A program made the position numbers and the translations under genes. A model generated the notes under the pieces. The model saw only the letters and a list, made by a program, of their open reading frames with translations, did no database searches and was not told the origin of the DNA. A stretch of DNA of 64,000 bases, taken from assembly GCF_000715075.1 (NCBI RefSeq), contig NC_134093.1, forward strand, positions 95,712,826 through 95,776,825, given 5' to 3'. The DNA is from Nicotiana tabacum (lineage: Eukaryota > Streptophyta > Magnoliopsida > Solanales > Solanaceae). Each line of letters opens with the position of its first letter. Position 1 is the stretch's first letter. This document shows, piece by piece, positions 12,852 to 25,054 of the stretch.

Positions 12852-15502
12852 AGTGGCGAAAACCTCCAAAACGGTGTCGCAAAAAGAGGCCGCATCTTCA
12901 TCACGACCTACCGAAGGCGAGGATGCGGCAGAGCCTCGCCCCGAGGAGTTCGTTCCGGTAGGGTGCTCAACTGTCATCAATTTTAAGGTTGAAAAACCTT
13001 CTTCGGTACCGGGCCGATATGAGCCAATCTCGAGGTACCAGTGTTCAATCACTAAGAAAATTCTCGACAAAGTAAAATAGGAATACAACTGGGGTGATAA
13101 GTATGTGATAGTCCCATCGCCTGAGGAATCAATTACCACCCACGTGGAAGGGTTCTTAAGCATTTATATTTATCCATTCACGTTGGGCCTGTTAGATCCT
13201 GTTATCGTCGCCTTTTGCAAAAGGTATGACGTGACCCTAGGCCAGATCCACCCTTTTGTTTTGGAGAATAGTGATTCTCCTCCGATTCTTCTCAAGCAAA
13301 ATCGAGGGGTGTTTATTCACCCTCGATCACCTTATGCGCCTTTATAGTCCCCGACTCTATCGAGGAGAGTTAATCAAGCTTGCTCGCCGAGAGACCAAAG
13401 CTTCGTTCTCGAGTATAGACGAGACTCGTGATCGAGGTTAGATGGGCCGATTTGTTCGAGTTAAAACCTCGGACCTGATCCCTGCCGATGACTGCCTTTC
13501 ATTTTCTTGATCCACTTTTCCTTTTCTGTTACAGCTGTGGCTCGGATGCCGGAACCGATTTCAGACCTTAAAAATGGGTTGAAGGTCTGGTGCTGCAGAG
13601 ACCATACTCCGAGCGTGCTTGGGTGGAATTAACAAAGGATCGATGGGAGGCCCGTAGTCATGGTAAATCTCTTTCTTAGTTTGTTTGTCATTTGTTCTTC
13701 TTTACTTGCTTACCCCCTTTTCCCCTTTGTAGAACTTGGGAAAGACGTTGCCATGAGGCCCCCCATCTGGTGATGAAGAGGTTCCTGCCCCGAAGCAGGT
13801 TAAAGAAAAGAAGAGAAAAGATGTACTGAATTCTCCGGTCTTGGAAAAGAAAAAACCAGCGAAGAAATCTCGCAAGCCAAAGGGGGGCTCCGGTGTCATG
13901 CCTTCGAAAATGATCCGCCGATTAAGGGATGAGCCCAAAGAAGGAGAAGAAGAATTAGCCTATGTACGGGCTAATGTTATGATACAACAATCCTCCGAAT
14001 CGGCGGAGGTGAATAAGGGAACCCTGGCCATAATTTCGGAATAAGGAAAAGCCGAGACTATTCCGTCTTGAGCTGAGATGGTTGAAGGGGAGACCGAGGG
14101 CAGGACTTCTCGGGCAACAGAAGATATCTCGAGGGGTGAGCTTGGGATAATCGATATTAGCGGATCCCCTCAGATTTTGGATGTTATGATCCGTGAGGCC
14201 AGCATGTTGGAAGGTCGATCTTACGAGGGCATTCAGGAGTCGACTGATATCCACGACTTTCTGGATGGGCTCGAGTCAGCTGCCTCAGAGGAGATTATCG
14301 GGTTCGGTAGATTACCCATACTAAAGAAAGCATCATGGTCGGGCTCTACCGGGTCTTCATCGGTTCCAAAACTGGTGGACCGATTCCCAGCCCCGAGTGT
14401 TGATCCCGATCGTAGGCGAAAGATAGTGCTATCCATCCCAGAGGATACCCGAATTTTCTCTCCCCCCCCCCCCCGTGGGGATTGCTAGTTACCTTCGGTC
14501 CTTGGTGACTGAAGAGGATCAAACCGTGATGAATGTGGTAGGACTCGCCTGCCTTTGAATTGGGTAATTTCGATGGCATCTCTGTTGTTTCTTTTACACT
14601 TAGAGTTGTAGATAATTCTAACATTTTTTCCATGTTTGTAGGCTTCGGTGTTGCATCACGAGACTTTTCTCCGAATCCGAGAGGAGAATGAGGCAGAGGT
14701 TCGGAATCTCACTGAGAAGAGTGACTCCTACAAACTTCTTAGTGAGAAACTTTGAGCAGATTTGGCAGCAGCTCGGGATAAGCACGAGGACATGGCTGAG
14801 CAGGTATTCTGAGTTCTTCACGATAGTGAAGACGAATTGGAGATAACCACTAACGATCTGATTCTGTAGGTTCAGCAAAGGCTTGAACAGATCGGACGGC
14901 TCAATTTGCAGGTAGATGAGCTAATGGACGAGGAGGAAAAATTCAAAGAGAATATGGATATCCTCGCTTCCAAAATGGAGGCCGTTCAAGCGCAATTGGA
15001 GTCGGTTGAGGCCCAGCTTCGAGCTGCAAAAGAAAATGCCTCGGTGCAGATCGAGAGGGTTAAAGAGCTTCAGAGTCGGTTAGATTTGGCCACTTCCGAT
15101 AAGGCAAGCTTGGCTAATGAACTTGAAGTAGCCAGATCCGAAGTGGCAGTAGCCATATCTGAGGTGACCGAGGCTAATAAAAGAGCTGATGCTAAAGTGG
15201 ACCAGTTTAGGATTGATGTTGAGGTCAACCAGGCCAAGGCCAAGAGCATGGTCGAACATGCTAAATGGCAAGCTCAGAGGGAAGCTCTCGAGGGAGTCAT
15301 TGCTCAGGGCTTCGATGTTGAGTTCGTAATTGAAAATGCCAAGGCGGAGGAAACCAGGGCTCGAAGGCTGGCCTTCCCTGAGGAAGACTCTGATAGCTCA
15401 AGCGAATCTGAAGGCGGGGAAGATCCCGAGGACACGGCCTCTGATGAAGACCAAGCCACTTACGACATTAAGTTTCTTTTTTTTCTTTTGTATTTATTCT
15501 GA
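12852..15502 (+). pseudogene. Antisense additional ORF of Tat element: Transposase_28-like plus coiled coil
   Basis: The protein segments run in order. First is an N-terminus VAKTSKTVSQKE (12852). The codon there is GTG, and a lost ATG is my inference. Next is a conserved block at about 13081-13440 with IVPSPEESITTHVEGF, YPFTLGLLDPV and LYSPRLYRGELIKLARRE. I recall this as the Transposase_28 (putative gypsy-type transposon, PF04195) style. Then come basic and Ser-rich segments (13841-14488) and a long coiled coil (14906-15350) rich in Glu/Lys/Ala. It ends in an acidic tail with EEDSDSSSESEGGEDPED. GT-AG introns fit at 13663-13732, 14538-14641 and 14804-14869, and an acceptor ends at 13534. 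Breaks: TAG at 13078, a frameshift near 13260, TAA at 14042 and TGA near 14754. Its function is unknown. The gene opposes gag-pol and has its own TATA box. Confidence 0.7.
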
Positions 15503-16720
15503 GGCCGATTTAGCCTTTTGTAAAAAAAAACTTTTGAATATAACATAAGGCCTTTCTTGCCTTTTTGGTTTTTGTGTTTTTCCTTTACCTTTCTGTATTT
15601 TACAAAGGTCGAAAATGCCTTAGCATAAAATTGTGTCCGAGGGTTCAGGCAAACCTTGCCTTTATTTCCCTTCTGCCTTATAAATTTATGAAGTTGTATT
15701 CTAAGGTCCGAGGTTCAGACAATTTTGATTGAGACCGACCCAGTGTCGCCTTTAGGTCTTTACGATTGAGTAAGTGCTTGCTCAAACTCGAAGTAAGGTA
15801 ACCCTTAGATTTTTTAGTTGAGCGAGAATGATCTCTCGAACTCAAAACACACAGTTCTTAGGCTTTTATAGAAAGATTTTTTATGGCTTTGTCCCTTTTT
15901 CAGCTTTTATTTGCAAAACTTGTAATGCCTTAGATAAAATAGGGAATTGTTCGAGAGTTTTTGAGGCTTGATATTATCGGAGCCTTCTATGATTTTGTCG
16001 GGGTAGCCTTTTTAACCACTTTATGAAAGATTTTGAAGGCCTGTTTCGTTACGGAATTCGGACGTCTCTGATCCGTGTTAATTTGGTCGTAGCCTCTTTG
16101 GTTCGGGATTTGCTTCTTGGGCTTATTTTCCCATTTTACTTCGAGCTTGCCCGAAGTGTCAGTCCCTGAGTGGGGTGGCCGTAGCCCATAAAATCGAGGG
16201 TTGCCTAAAAGGTCTTATGATCTCGGAGTTTATATAATTTGGTCTCGTTTATTTCGGGAAGCAGTCCCCGATTGAGGGGGTAATCATTCGAACTCCGATC
16301 ATGATCGGCCCTTAAGCCTGTTTACATAATAGATCGAGAATATGAAGTAGAAAACCTTTCCGAGGTACGAGATATTGGTAAAGAAGAATACTTCTCTTTA
16401 TAAATCATTATACATGCGTACATGTTTTGTGCCACGGCTCGAGTAAACTGCACGGGCATGGTTTGTTTGATCTTTCGGACCTTACAAATTTTTTCTATCG
16501 AGACCTTGCAGCCATGAAGTAACTCCCTCGCACCGAAGTTGATATTTCGAGGGCAATGCCCCCCAGTATTCGGGGTTGATTGTAAAGAAGCCTCGGATAC
16601 TGCTGAATTGTTCTAAGTTAGCACGATCAATGGTTGCCTCACTCAAAACCTTACCGGAAAACCCATTTGGAACAAAACCAGTCTAATAAAAAAAGAGTGC
16701 AACGCGTGCTTTTAGACCTA
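15503..16720. other. Tail-to-tail spacer between antisense gene and pol in element A
   Basis: This 1.2 kb separates the 3' end of the plus-strand gene from the 3' end of minus-strand pol. It has no usable frame. It is richer in TCGAG and CCGAGG words than the host DNA but shows no clear tandem array, unlike the matching spacer in element B. Confidence 0.6.
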
Positions 16721-16726
16721 AGGGCT

Positions 16727-18106
16727 TCATGTTGAAGAATCCATCGTTGTTTCTCGTCGAACACCTGCAAGGGTTAGTTTTGAAATATAAATAAAAATGT
16801 GAGGGTCGTACCTTAGCAGTAGTATCATTTTAGGTGTGATACGTTCCAATTGCTTGGTAGTTATTTGCCGTTTATCATGCCGAGCTTGTAGGATCCTTTT
16901 CCGACGATTTCGAGAACTTGATACGGTCCTTCCCAATTCGGGCCCAGTTTCCCTTCGTTCTGATTTCATGTGTTGAGGGTGACTTTTCTTAGCACCAAGT
17001 CCCCGATGTTAAAATGTCGAAGATTGGTTCTTCGATTGTAGTACCTTTTGATTCGCTGTTTTTGGGCTACCAATCAGACGAGAGCGGCTTCGCGTCTTTC
17101 TTTCAAACATTCTAGGCTCGTATTCATGATCTCGTTGTTCGACTCCTCTGTTTCATATTAAAACCTAATGCTAGGTTCTCCGACCCTGACCGGTATCAGA
17201 GCTTCGGCGCCATAAACCAACGAGAACGGTGTTGCTCCGGTACTGGATTTCGATGTTGTGCGGTATGCCCATAGGACCTCAGGCAGTATTTTTCTTCATT
17301 TTCCTTTGGCTTCGGTCAATCTTTTCTTTAAATTTTGGATGATGGTTTTGTTGGTCAATTCTGCTTGTCCGTTCCTGCTGGGATGATAAGGTATTGATAG
17401 GATTCTTTTGATCTTGTGATCCTCGAGAAATTTAGTTACCTTGTTGCCGATGAACTGTTTTCCATTATCACATACGATCTCCGAGGGCATCCCGAATCGA
17501 CAAATGATGTGGTCCCAAATGAAGTCTCTGACTTCCTTTTCTCTGACTTTCTCGAAAGCCTATGCTTTAACCCATTTAGAGAAATAATCAGTCATAAACA
17601 AAATAAACTGAACCTTACCTGGGGCCGATGGAAGAGGGCCAACGATGTCCATTCCCCATTTCATGAAGGGCCATGGGGATAGGACTGAGTGGAGTAGTTC
17701 CCCGGGTTGGTGAATCATGGGCGCAGGCCTTTGGCATTTGTCATATTTTGGAACGAACTCCCTTGCATCCCATATCGGTCCAATAATACCCTGCTTTGAT
17801 CACTTTATGGACCAGCGAATTGGCACCGGAATGATTTCCACAAGTGCCCTCGTGAATTTCCTGTAGGATGTAGTCGGTATCTCCCGGTCCTAAACATATT
17901 GCCAATGGTCCATCGAACGTCCTTCTAAATAGTGTTCCGTCTTCGGATAATGTGAACCGTGCTGCCTTTGTGCGCAGAGCTCTCGACTCCTTTAGATCTG
18001 ATAGAAGCTTCCCGTTATTTAAGTACTCTATGTATTTGTTTCTCCAGTCCCAGGTTAAACTTGTGGAATTTATATTGGCATGACCTTCTTCGATTACCGA
18101 TATCAT
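16727..18106 (-). pseudogene. Integrase of Tat element A (broken)
   Basis: Integrase joins element cDNA to host DNA in the nucleus. Visible minus-strand pieces are a zinc-binding region with IHEGTCGNHSG and KAGYYW (18106 to 17741), then part of the catalytic core with SEIVCDNGKQF and PYHPSRNGQAEL (17490 to 17296). A C-terminal block ends near 16800 (ELGRTV then QLPSNW-type text in a shifted frame). Asp in CDNG and Glu in GQAE fit the D-D-E set; the first Asp lies in decayed sequence. Stops and shifts separate the pieces, so no integrase is made. Confidence 0.8.
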
Positions 18107-18301
18107 TAGTTGTACGACAGTCCCCGAGTTGAGTTCGTCATCTTCGACTGATGAACCTAAATTTGCAAGAGCGTCGGCCTTGTTGTTCTATTCTCGAGGT
18201 ACATGTTGCAAGGTCCATTCCTTAAATTGATGTAGGGTCACCTGTAGTTTATCCAAGTACCTCTGCATTCGGTCTTCTCGGACTTCAAAAGTCCCGCTAA
18301 C

Positions 18302-19040
18302 TTAGTTTACCACGAGGAGGGAATCACTATTAGCCTCTATGACCTCCGCTCCAAAGCTTCTAGCTAGTTCGAGACCTGCAATCATGGACTCATACTGGGC
18401 CTCATTGTTAGTTAATTTTGTAGTTCTGATAGACTGTCTAACTATATTACATGTAGGTGTTTTTAGTACAATGCCTAGTCTGGACCCCTTCGTGTTCGAA
18501 GCACCATCTGTAAAGAGGGTCCAGACTCCCGAAGATGTACCTGATTTTATTAGTAGTTCTTTTTCAATCTCGGGTACGAAGGCCGGCATAAAGTCAGTCA
18601 TGAAGTCCGCTAAGATTTGAGATTTGATGGCGGTTTGGGGTAGATACTCAATATCGTATCCACTGATTTTTATGGCCCATTTGGCCAATCGACCCGAAAG
18701 CTCGCGTTTGGGTAAAATATTTTGAAGAGGATAAGTTGTTACAACACATATCGGATGGCACTGGAAATATAGTTTTAGTTTCCTAGAGGCGCTTATTAAA
18801 TCAAGCGCTAATTTTTCTAAGTGTGGATATCTAGTTTCGGCCTCACCTAAGGTCTGACTGACATAATAAATAGGGAATTGCGTACCTTGTTCTTCTCGGA
18901 CCAGAACTCCACTTATTGCTATCTCCAAGACAGCTAAGTACAAGTAAAGTTGTTCGTTCACTTTTGGGGTAAGAAGCAGCGGCGGGCTCGATAAATACTG
19001 CTTTAGTTCCTCCAAGGCCTGTTAGAATTCCGGAGTCCAT
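18302..19040 (-). pseudogene. RNase H region of Tat element A
   Basis: The piece 19015 to 18302 is open for 237 codons. It starts in the end of reverse transcriptase and the classical RNase H region (LYLYLAVLEIAISGVLVRE, YPHLEKLAL, SGYDIEYLPQ). It then carries a second RNase H-like domain with WTLFTDGASN and LTNNEAQYESMIAGLELA. The second domain matches the extra archaeal-type RNase H known in Tat elements. The Asp of TDGAS and Glu of NNEAQ are in place. It would degrade RNA in RNA-DNA hybrids during replication. The frame is cut off from the rest of pol by stops. Confidence 0.8.
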
Positions 19041-19053
19041 GCAAAGTTACTCT

Positions 19054-20077
19054 TCATGTTAAGTAGTGAGAAAATCGGTGGCTCCTATCTGAGGATCTCG
19101 AAATAAATCGCCCTAGGGCGGCTATCCGTCTCGTTAGCCTCTGCACGACCTTTACATTATCCACTACCGTGATATCCTCTATAGCTTTGATTTTATCAGA
19201 GTTGATCTCGATCCCCCGATTGGACACCATGAAACCAAGAAACTTGCCCGAGCCAACCCCGAATGCACACTTTTCGGGGTTGGGCTTCATATTGTACTCC
19301 TTCAGTATATCAAAAGTTTCCTGTAAATGCTTTAAATGGTCCTCTGCTTGTAGGGACTTAACTAACATGTCATTAATATAACCTTCCATTGATTTTCTTA
19401 TTTGTTCTTCGAACATTCGGTTTACTAAGCGTTGATAAGTTGCACCAGTATTTTTTAGACCGAATGGCATTACGTTATAACAGTAGGTACCGTACTTAGT
19501 GATAAACAAGGTCTTTTCCTGATCCTACGGGTTCATTTGTATCTGGTTGTACTCGGAGTAGGCATCGAGAAAACTGAGAGTCTTGTGGCCGCCCGTGGCA
19601 TCGATCATACGATCGATATTAGGCAAAGGAAAAGAATCCTTGGGGCATGCTTTATTGAGGTCTTTATAATCTATGCATATTCTAAGTTTGTTTCCCTTCT
19701 TAGGGACTACCACTACGTTTGCTAAGCATTCGGGGTATTTCACTTCTTGAATAGATCTTATTTTGAGAAGTTTGGTTACCTCGTCCTTGATGAAGGCATG
19801 TTTGACACTGGGGCCTTCTTTTTTGTTTCACCTGATTGAATTTCGGATCCAAGCTTAGTCTATGGGTGGTGATTCCCGGTGGGATCCCTATCATGTCAAG
19901 ATGGGACCAAGCAAAACAGTCCATGTTAGCTATAAGAAATTGAATAAGCTTTTTCCTGAGCTCGGGACTTATCCCCGTGCCCGGGTATACCTTTCGTTCG
20001 GGTAGATGTTCGATTAATGTGATTTGTTCTAGTTCTTCGACCGTTGACTTGGTAGTGTCGGAATCATCGGGGACCAC
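19054..20077 (-). pseudogene. Reverse transcriptase of Tat element A (broken)
   Basis: The pieces are 20077-19700 (FAWSHLDMIGIPPGI, THRLSLDP; then a frameshift), 19743-19525 (VVVPKKGNKLRICIDYKDLN, FLDAYSEYNQI) and 19509-19054 (YCYNVMPFGLKN, YINDMLVKS, KCAFGV, FLGFMVS). The catalytic motif normally reads Y-[IV]-D-D; here it is Y-I-N-D, so one catalytic Asp is lost. That change, the stop after QIQMNP and the frameshift show independent decay. Confidence 0.85.
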
Positions 20078-20127
20078 GAAGAATCGAGGGATCCCATAAT
20101 CATCATCTTCGTCAGTCCTCTGCTTCT

Positions 20128-20901
20128 CTATTTGGGTCGAAGCCTACATTTGTGATTGCTATTTGGTATCCTTTTTCTCCTTCGAATTTGGTCCCTTTGT
20201 CGAACGATGACAAACATTTCCTTCCCGGCTGATTGCTCTTGGTAGATTGTTTTGATTCCCTCTGGTGTTGGAAATTTTAGAACCTGGTGAAGGGTCGAGG
20301 GTACTGCTTTCATATTGTGGATCCACGGTCTCCCGAACTGGGCGTTATACCTCATGTCGCCCTCGATCACGTGGAACTTCGTTTCTTGGATGGTCCCGGC
20401 CACGTTAACTGGCAGAATTATCTTGCCTTTAGTTGTTTCACATGCCATGTTGAATCCATTTAGTACCAGGGCTGCGAGCACGACTTGGTCCTGTAGACCG
20501 AGATGCTATATAATCCTCATTCGAATGATGTTGGCCGAACTATCTGGATCAATTAACACACGCTTAACTTGAATTTTATTCATAGGTACAGATATTACCA
20601 GTGCATCGTTATGGGACTGCATGATTCCTTCTACGTCTTCGTCATTAAAGGACAAGGTTCCTTTTGGGATGTAATCCTGAGCCTGAGATCGCTTCTCCCT
20701 TATAATCGATACCTTAGTGCGTTTAAATACTGGACCTTGGGGAACATCGATCCCTACGATAATCATGTGCATAATGTGTTGCGGCTCTTCTTGCTCGTTT
20801 TGTCTATCGAGCTCCCTATTTTTGAAGTGATTCTTGGCCCGATTACTTAAAAATTCTCGAAGGTGTCCTTCATTGAACAACCGGGCTACTTCTTCTCTCA
20901 A
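20128..20901 (-). pseudogene. Protease region of Tat element A
   Basis: The minus-strand pieces 20901-20506 and 20481-20128 hold FNDEDVEGIMQSHNDALVI, then VLIDPDSSANII, then FGRPWIHNMKAVPSTLHQ and KFPTPEGIKTIY. These are typical of the aspartic protease between Gag and RT in Tat elements. The active-site motif is usually D-P-G-S-S-A and here has Asp for Gly. A stop splits the two parts just after NIIRMRII. The protease would cut the Gag-Pol polyprotein. Confidence 0.75.
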
Positions 20902-22410
20902 CTGCCTGCAATCTTCCGTTCTGTGGAAATGGGTACCATGATATTTGCAAATTTGATTGGGATTTCTCTGGGATGGATCAGTATGAAGAGGCCGAGGCCA
21001 TTTAGTATCTTTGATGCGTCCGATAGCCGATACGATGGCGGATGCATCAATGTTGAAGTTATACTCTCATAACTGCGATGCTTCCTTAGGCCCGGTATGC
21101 CTGTCAAAACCGTTCTTGTTCATCATCCCTCGAGACCCTTGGCCTCGATTACTTCTTCTTTCACTATGTACGGAGTTACGTCCTGGTTCGCTTCCCCTAC
21201 GATCTCCATTATACGGCCGGTATCGGTCCCTATTCGATCTTGGTTCTCGGTCGATGTCCCTTTTGATAACGGACCCAGAACCCAACTGGTCGTCCTTGAC
21301 TCTAATCTTTGACTGATATCGATTGTCTACATCGGCCCAGGTAACAGCCGGGTACTCAATCAAGTTATGCTTCAACTACCGTGAAGCCATTGAGCTTCGT
21401 TTGTTCAGTCCTTGGGTGAAAGCTTGAACGGCCCAATCGTTCGTGACCGGTGATAGATCCATTCGTTCCATTTGAAAACATGATACGAACTCTCTTATCA
21501 TCTCGTTATCTTTTTGCCTTACTTTGAAAAGGTCCGACTTCTTGGTCTCGACCTTTATGGCTCTGGCGTGTGCTTTAACAAAAGAATCTGCAAGCATGGA
21601 AAAAGAATCGATAGAGTTAGTGGTAGATTATGATACCATATCATTGCTCCCTTTGACAGGGTTTTCCCGAATTTCTTCAATAATACGGATTCGATCTCGT
21701 CGTCCTCTAGGTCGTTCCCTTTAATGGCACATGTGTATGAGGTGACATGTTCGTTGGGACTGGTTGTCCCATTATATTTAGGGATCTTGGGCATGCAGAA
21801 CTTCTTGGGGATCAGTTTGGGAGCTGCGCTCGGGGGGAAAGGCTTTTATACAAACTTTTTGGAATCCAAACCCTTCAATATCGGTGGTTCCCCCGGGATC
21901 TGATCAACCCTGGAGTTATAAGTTTCTACCTTTTTGTTGCTTGCTTCAATCCTCTTTTCTCCTGACTCTATCTATTTTGTCAGTTCCTTGAGCATCTTTA
22001 TAATTTCGGGGTTAGTCCCCGATTTTTGTTCATTTGACCTTACCGCAGCTAGTCCTGTTCTGAGGGTGACTTCTCGGGGTGGACCGAGCTCTGGCCTACT
22101 CAGTGCCTGGGTTTGGCTCTGCAACTGAGCTATCGCTACCTGTTGAGCTTGCAACATTTTGAAAATCATACGCAGGCTTACCTCGTCTTCTCCAATATTT
22201 TGGGTATTTCGAACTGCAGATCGAGTTCCACCATAAATGCTGTTTTGGGGGGTCAGAATGTTGGTTTGCTTCGATGGCCACATGCGAATTAACATCAATT
22301 AGATCTGCAGCCCGAGTTCCAATGGGTTCAACCGGTGGCCTTTCATCCCCGGGCATCACGTTGTAATTGTTATCTTGATGGCCAGATTCGTTGTCGATAG
22401 GTAAGACCAT
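20898..22410 (-). pseudogene. Gag of Tat element A (broken)
   Basis: The start is probably near 22410 (MVLPIDNESG). A coiled, Gln-rich part follows (MIFKMLQAQQVAIAQLQSQ, 22160-22100). The capsid-type region holds PKIPKYNGTTSPNEHV, YTCAIKGNDL and SKGAMIWYHNL (21794-21660), and FVSCFQMERMDL with WAVQAFTQGLN lies at 21480-21400. The C-terminus has a basic Arg/Ser-rich tract (21300-21130). No CCHC zinc knuckle is seen. At least three frame changes or stops occur (near 22250, 21970 and 21380). Confidence 0.75.
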
Positions 22411-22521
22411 TAACTAAGAGTTCGTCAATTTAGCCTGAAATCAAAAATACTTCCAAGAGCAAGTGTAAAATAGTGTGTTTTTACAAAGATTTATACCAAA
22501 TAACCACTATTATCCTTAGCT

Positions 22522-22537
22522 CCATATTGGGCGCCAA
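22522..22537 (-). other. Primer binding site of Tat element A
   Basis: Minus-strand TGGCGCCCAATATGGAGC starts two or three bases inside the LTR end. TGGCGCC starts are usual for Tat elements and unlike the Met-type sites of the other gypsy elements in this window. Confidence 0.65.
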
Positions 22538-22539
22538 AC

Positions 22540-25008
22540 TGTTTACCCGAAAAATGGATAGAGTTGAATTTATACGCAGTTCTAAGGATACGTGGTATAA
22601 ATTGGTACAAATTAGGAAAGATAAGTAAATATGTATTGAAATTAGTTATAAAAGAAATGAATACAAACTGAATGAACTAGTTAGCCTAGTGTCACGACCC
22701 AAACTAATCTCTGTCGTGATGACGCATATCGTGGAACTAGGCAAGCCGACTCATTTCCAAAACAAACCGAAATTTTTATTTCAAAGATAATTTCAAGGTT
22801 ATTTAACATAAAACCTCCATTTAAAGAGTTCAAATCAAAGAAAAACAGAAGTGCGAAAAAGAAAAACCCGACATCGGGGTGTCACTAGTCATGAGCATCT
22901 TCTACAATCTGTCTAACAATATCAAGGCTAACTCAGCCTGGAAAATAACTAAATACAACTAGAGGAAGATAAGAGGGAGAAGAGCAGGGGCTGCGATCGC
23001 CAAACAGCTACCTTGCTATCTCCAAGAAAACCTGCAACCAGAACACTCAATAACCGCTACCGTGTCTGGCTACACCTGAATCTGCACACAAGGTGCAGGG
23101 AGTAACGTGAGTACGCCAACTCAGTAAGTAACAACAATAAATAAAGACAGAGCAGTAGTGACGAGCAATAAAGCATATAACGTTCATATCAGGAAATCTC
23201 AGTAAAATACCACATGCTTTTAAAAATCAGGATTTGAATCAAATTATCTAGTTTAAACCCAGTTCCAGTAAAAATTATTTAAAGACATTTTTCCAACAGT
23301 TTTTCAAACAAAGGCTCAATGCAAAGGTGAACAAAAATGATGAAATCATAAACAGCCCCTCGGGCAAAACATCACTCATATATAGCCCCTCGGGCAAACC
23401 TCACAGTCACTCGTACCACTCGGGCATACCTCACAATCACTCTTGCCTCCCAGTCACTCAGCACTCGGCACTCGCACTCAGTAGGTACCTGCGCTCACTG
23501 GGGGAGTGTACAGACTCCGGAGGGGTTCCTTCAGCCCAAGCTCTATAATCTGCACGGACAACTCACGTGCGATAATAATAAAGTATGCTGCAGGCGGGCA
23601 GCCCCGATCCATACTCATCCTTACAAATCAGGCCCTCGGCCTCACTCAGTCATAAAGTATACTGCAGGCGGGAAGCCCCGATCCATACTCATCCTCACAA
23701 ATCAGGCCACTCGGGCATTTCAATTAAACAGGGCATTCGGCCCAAAACATTTATATGCATCAAAATAGAGTCATAAAACTGAGTTATGCGGTAAATAAGT
23801 ATAAACATGACTGAGTATATATTTTCAATCGAAAACAGTGAGAGGATGGTAAGAAATAGCCCCTAAAGGTCCAAACAGCATTGGCGCAAGGCCCAAACAT
23901 GGCATTCAACCCAATTTACACAAAATCTTTCTAAAACATATAAGTATCAATGGTTTTAACAAAGTATACAACTTTACAATTGCTACGGGATGGACCAAGT
24001 CACAAATACCCAACAGTGCACGCCCACACGCCCGTCACCTAGCATGTGCGTCACTTCAAAATAGTAGAATGATACGAAATCCGGGGTTTCATACCCTCAG
24101 GACTAGATTTACAATCGTGACTTACCTCAAACCGGTCAAATCTCTAACCCGCAATGATCTTGCCTCTGGACTCGGCCTCCAAATGCTCCGAATCTATTCA
24201 CAATCAGTACAATACCATCAATACGCGCCAATGGGATGAATTCCACAAGAAAAACTACAAAATTAGACCAAAATTCGAAATAACATAATATAGCTGATAA
24301 CACCAAAAAGAAGTAGGAATGGGGAAAACGGGGTTATAACTCTCGAAATGACCGGCCGGGTCGTTACACCTAGGCCTTCAAGTTTTATCACCTCCAAATT
24401 GAGTGAAGAACGATTGGTAGAAGAAACAATATGACTAAATACCAAAAGCCATAAAAGGATAGTATTTGCTCTATTTTCTGCATATATCAGAATGAATGTG
24501 TGTATCAATCAATAATGTGTGAATACCTCTTTACAAATGATAATCACTCTTAATATAGTGGAGGAATCCTACTTTGGATATAATTAAAAATACATAGTGG
24601 GGATTCCATAATAGATTAATTAATTAATTTTTCCTTGATTCAAGCCGTGATTTTCGCTGAGATTCTCTCCCCACTTGCGGCTATAACGGCTTTTTTGTTT
24701 CTTGGCTCGGTCTCGAACTCGGTCGATCTCAATCTTGATCGGTCTCTGGGTCTCGAGCTCGAACTCGAACTCGACCGATCTTAATCTTGATCGGTCTCTG
24801 GGTCTCGAGCTCGATCTTGGCTGATCTCGATATTGATCGGTCTCCGGCTCTCGAGCTCGATCTTGGCTGATCTCGATATTGATCGGTCTCTGGGGTCCGA
24901 GCTCGACAGCCTAACTTCGTATCGTGGCTTCGATATTACGATGATGAACTTCGGACCATTATGTTCCAATATCGATTTGTCATAAGAAGGACAGACTCTA
25001 TTTCGACC

Positions 25009-25011
<3 letters not shown>
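22540..25011 (-). repeat. 5' LTR of Tat element A, interrupted by a solo LTR
   Basis: The parts 22540-22689 and 24369-about 25011 together match the left LTR. It begins TGTTTACCCG. About four copies of the 46-bp unit lie at 24713-24905. The right end is obscured by the TA tract from 25010. Confidence 0.85.
22690..24368 (-). mobile_element. Solo LTR of a Tekay-like Ty3/gypsy element (1679 bp)
   Basis: It starts TGTCACGACCC and ends GTCGTTACA on the plus strand. The identical 5-bp CCTAG lies at 22685-22689 and 24369-24373. It resembles the LTR at 583-3734 (shared start, CCGGCCGGGTCG-type end, GCACGGACAACTCACGTGC word, CACACGCCCGTCACCTAGCA). No internal region is left, as expected from LTR-LTR recombination. 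Repeated CTCGGGCA words and a near-perfect pair of about 60 bases (23580-23640 and 23655-23715) lie inside. Confidence 0.95.

Positions 25012-25053
<42 letters not shown>
25010..25053. repeat. (TA)22 microsatellite at the edge of Tat element A
   Basis: About 44 bases of TA replace the expected GTATACA end of the LTR. Expansion probably began in the LTR end or target site. Confidence 0.9.

Positions 25054-25054
<1 letters not shown>

Larger units (their letters stand above)
11755..25011 (-). mobile_element. Ty3/gypsy Tat-lineage retrotransposon A (about 13.3 kb with a nested LTR)
   Basis: Two related LTRs (11755-12511 and 22540-about 25011) flank gag, protease, reverse transcriptase, RNase H and integrase remains on the minus strand. 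A separate gene runs on the plus strand between integrase and the left LTR. The RNase H of the FTDGASN / LTNNEAQYE type, the TGGCGCCC primer site and the extra antisense gene are established marks of the Tat lineage. The left flank is CATAT. The right end runs into a TA microsatellite, so the target duplication cannot be confirmed. Several frameshifts and stops show it is dead. Confidence 0.9.
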
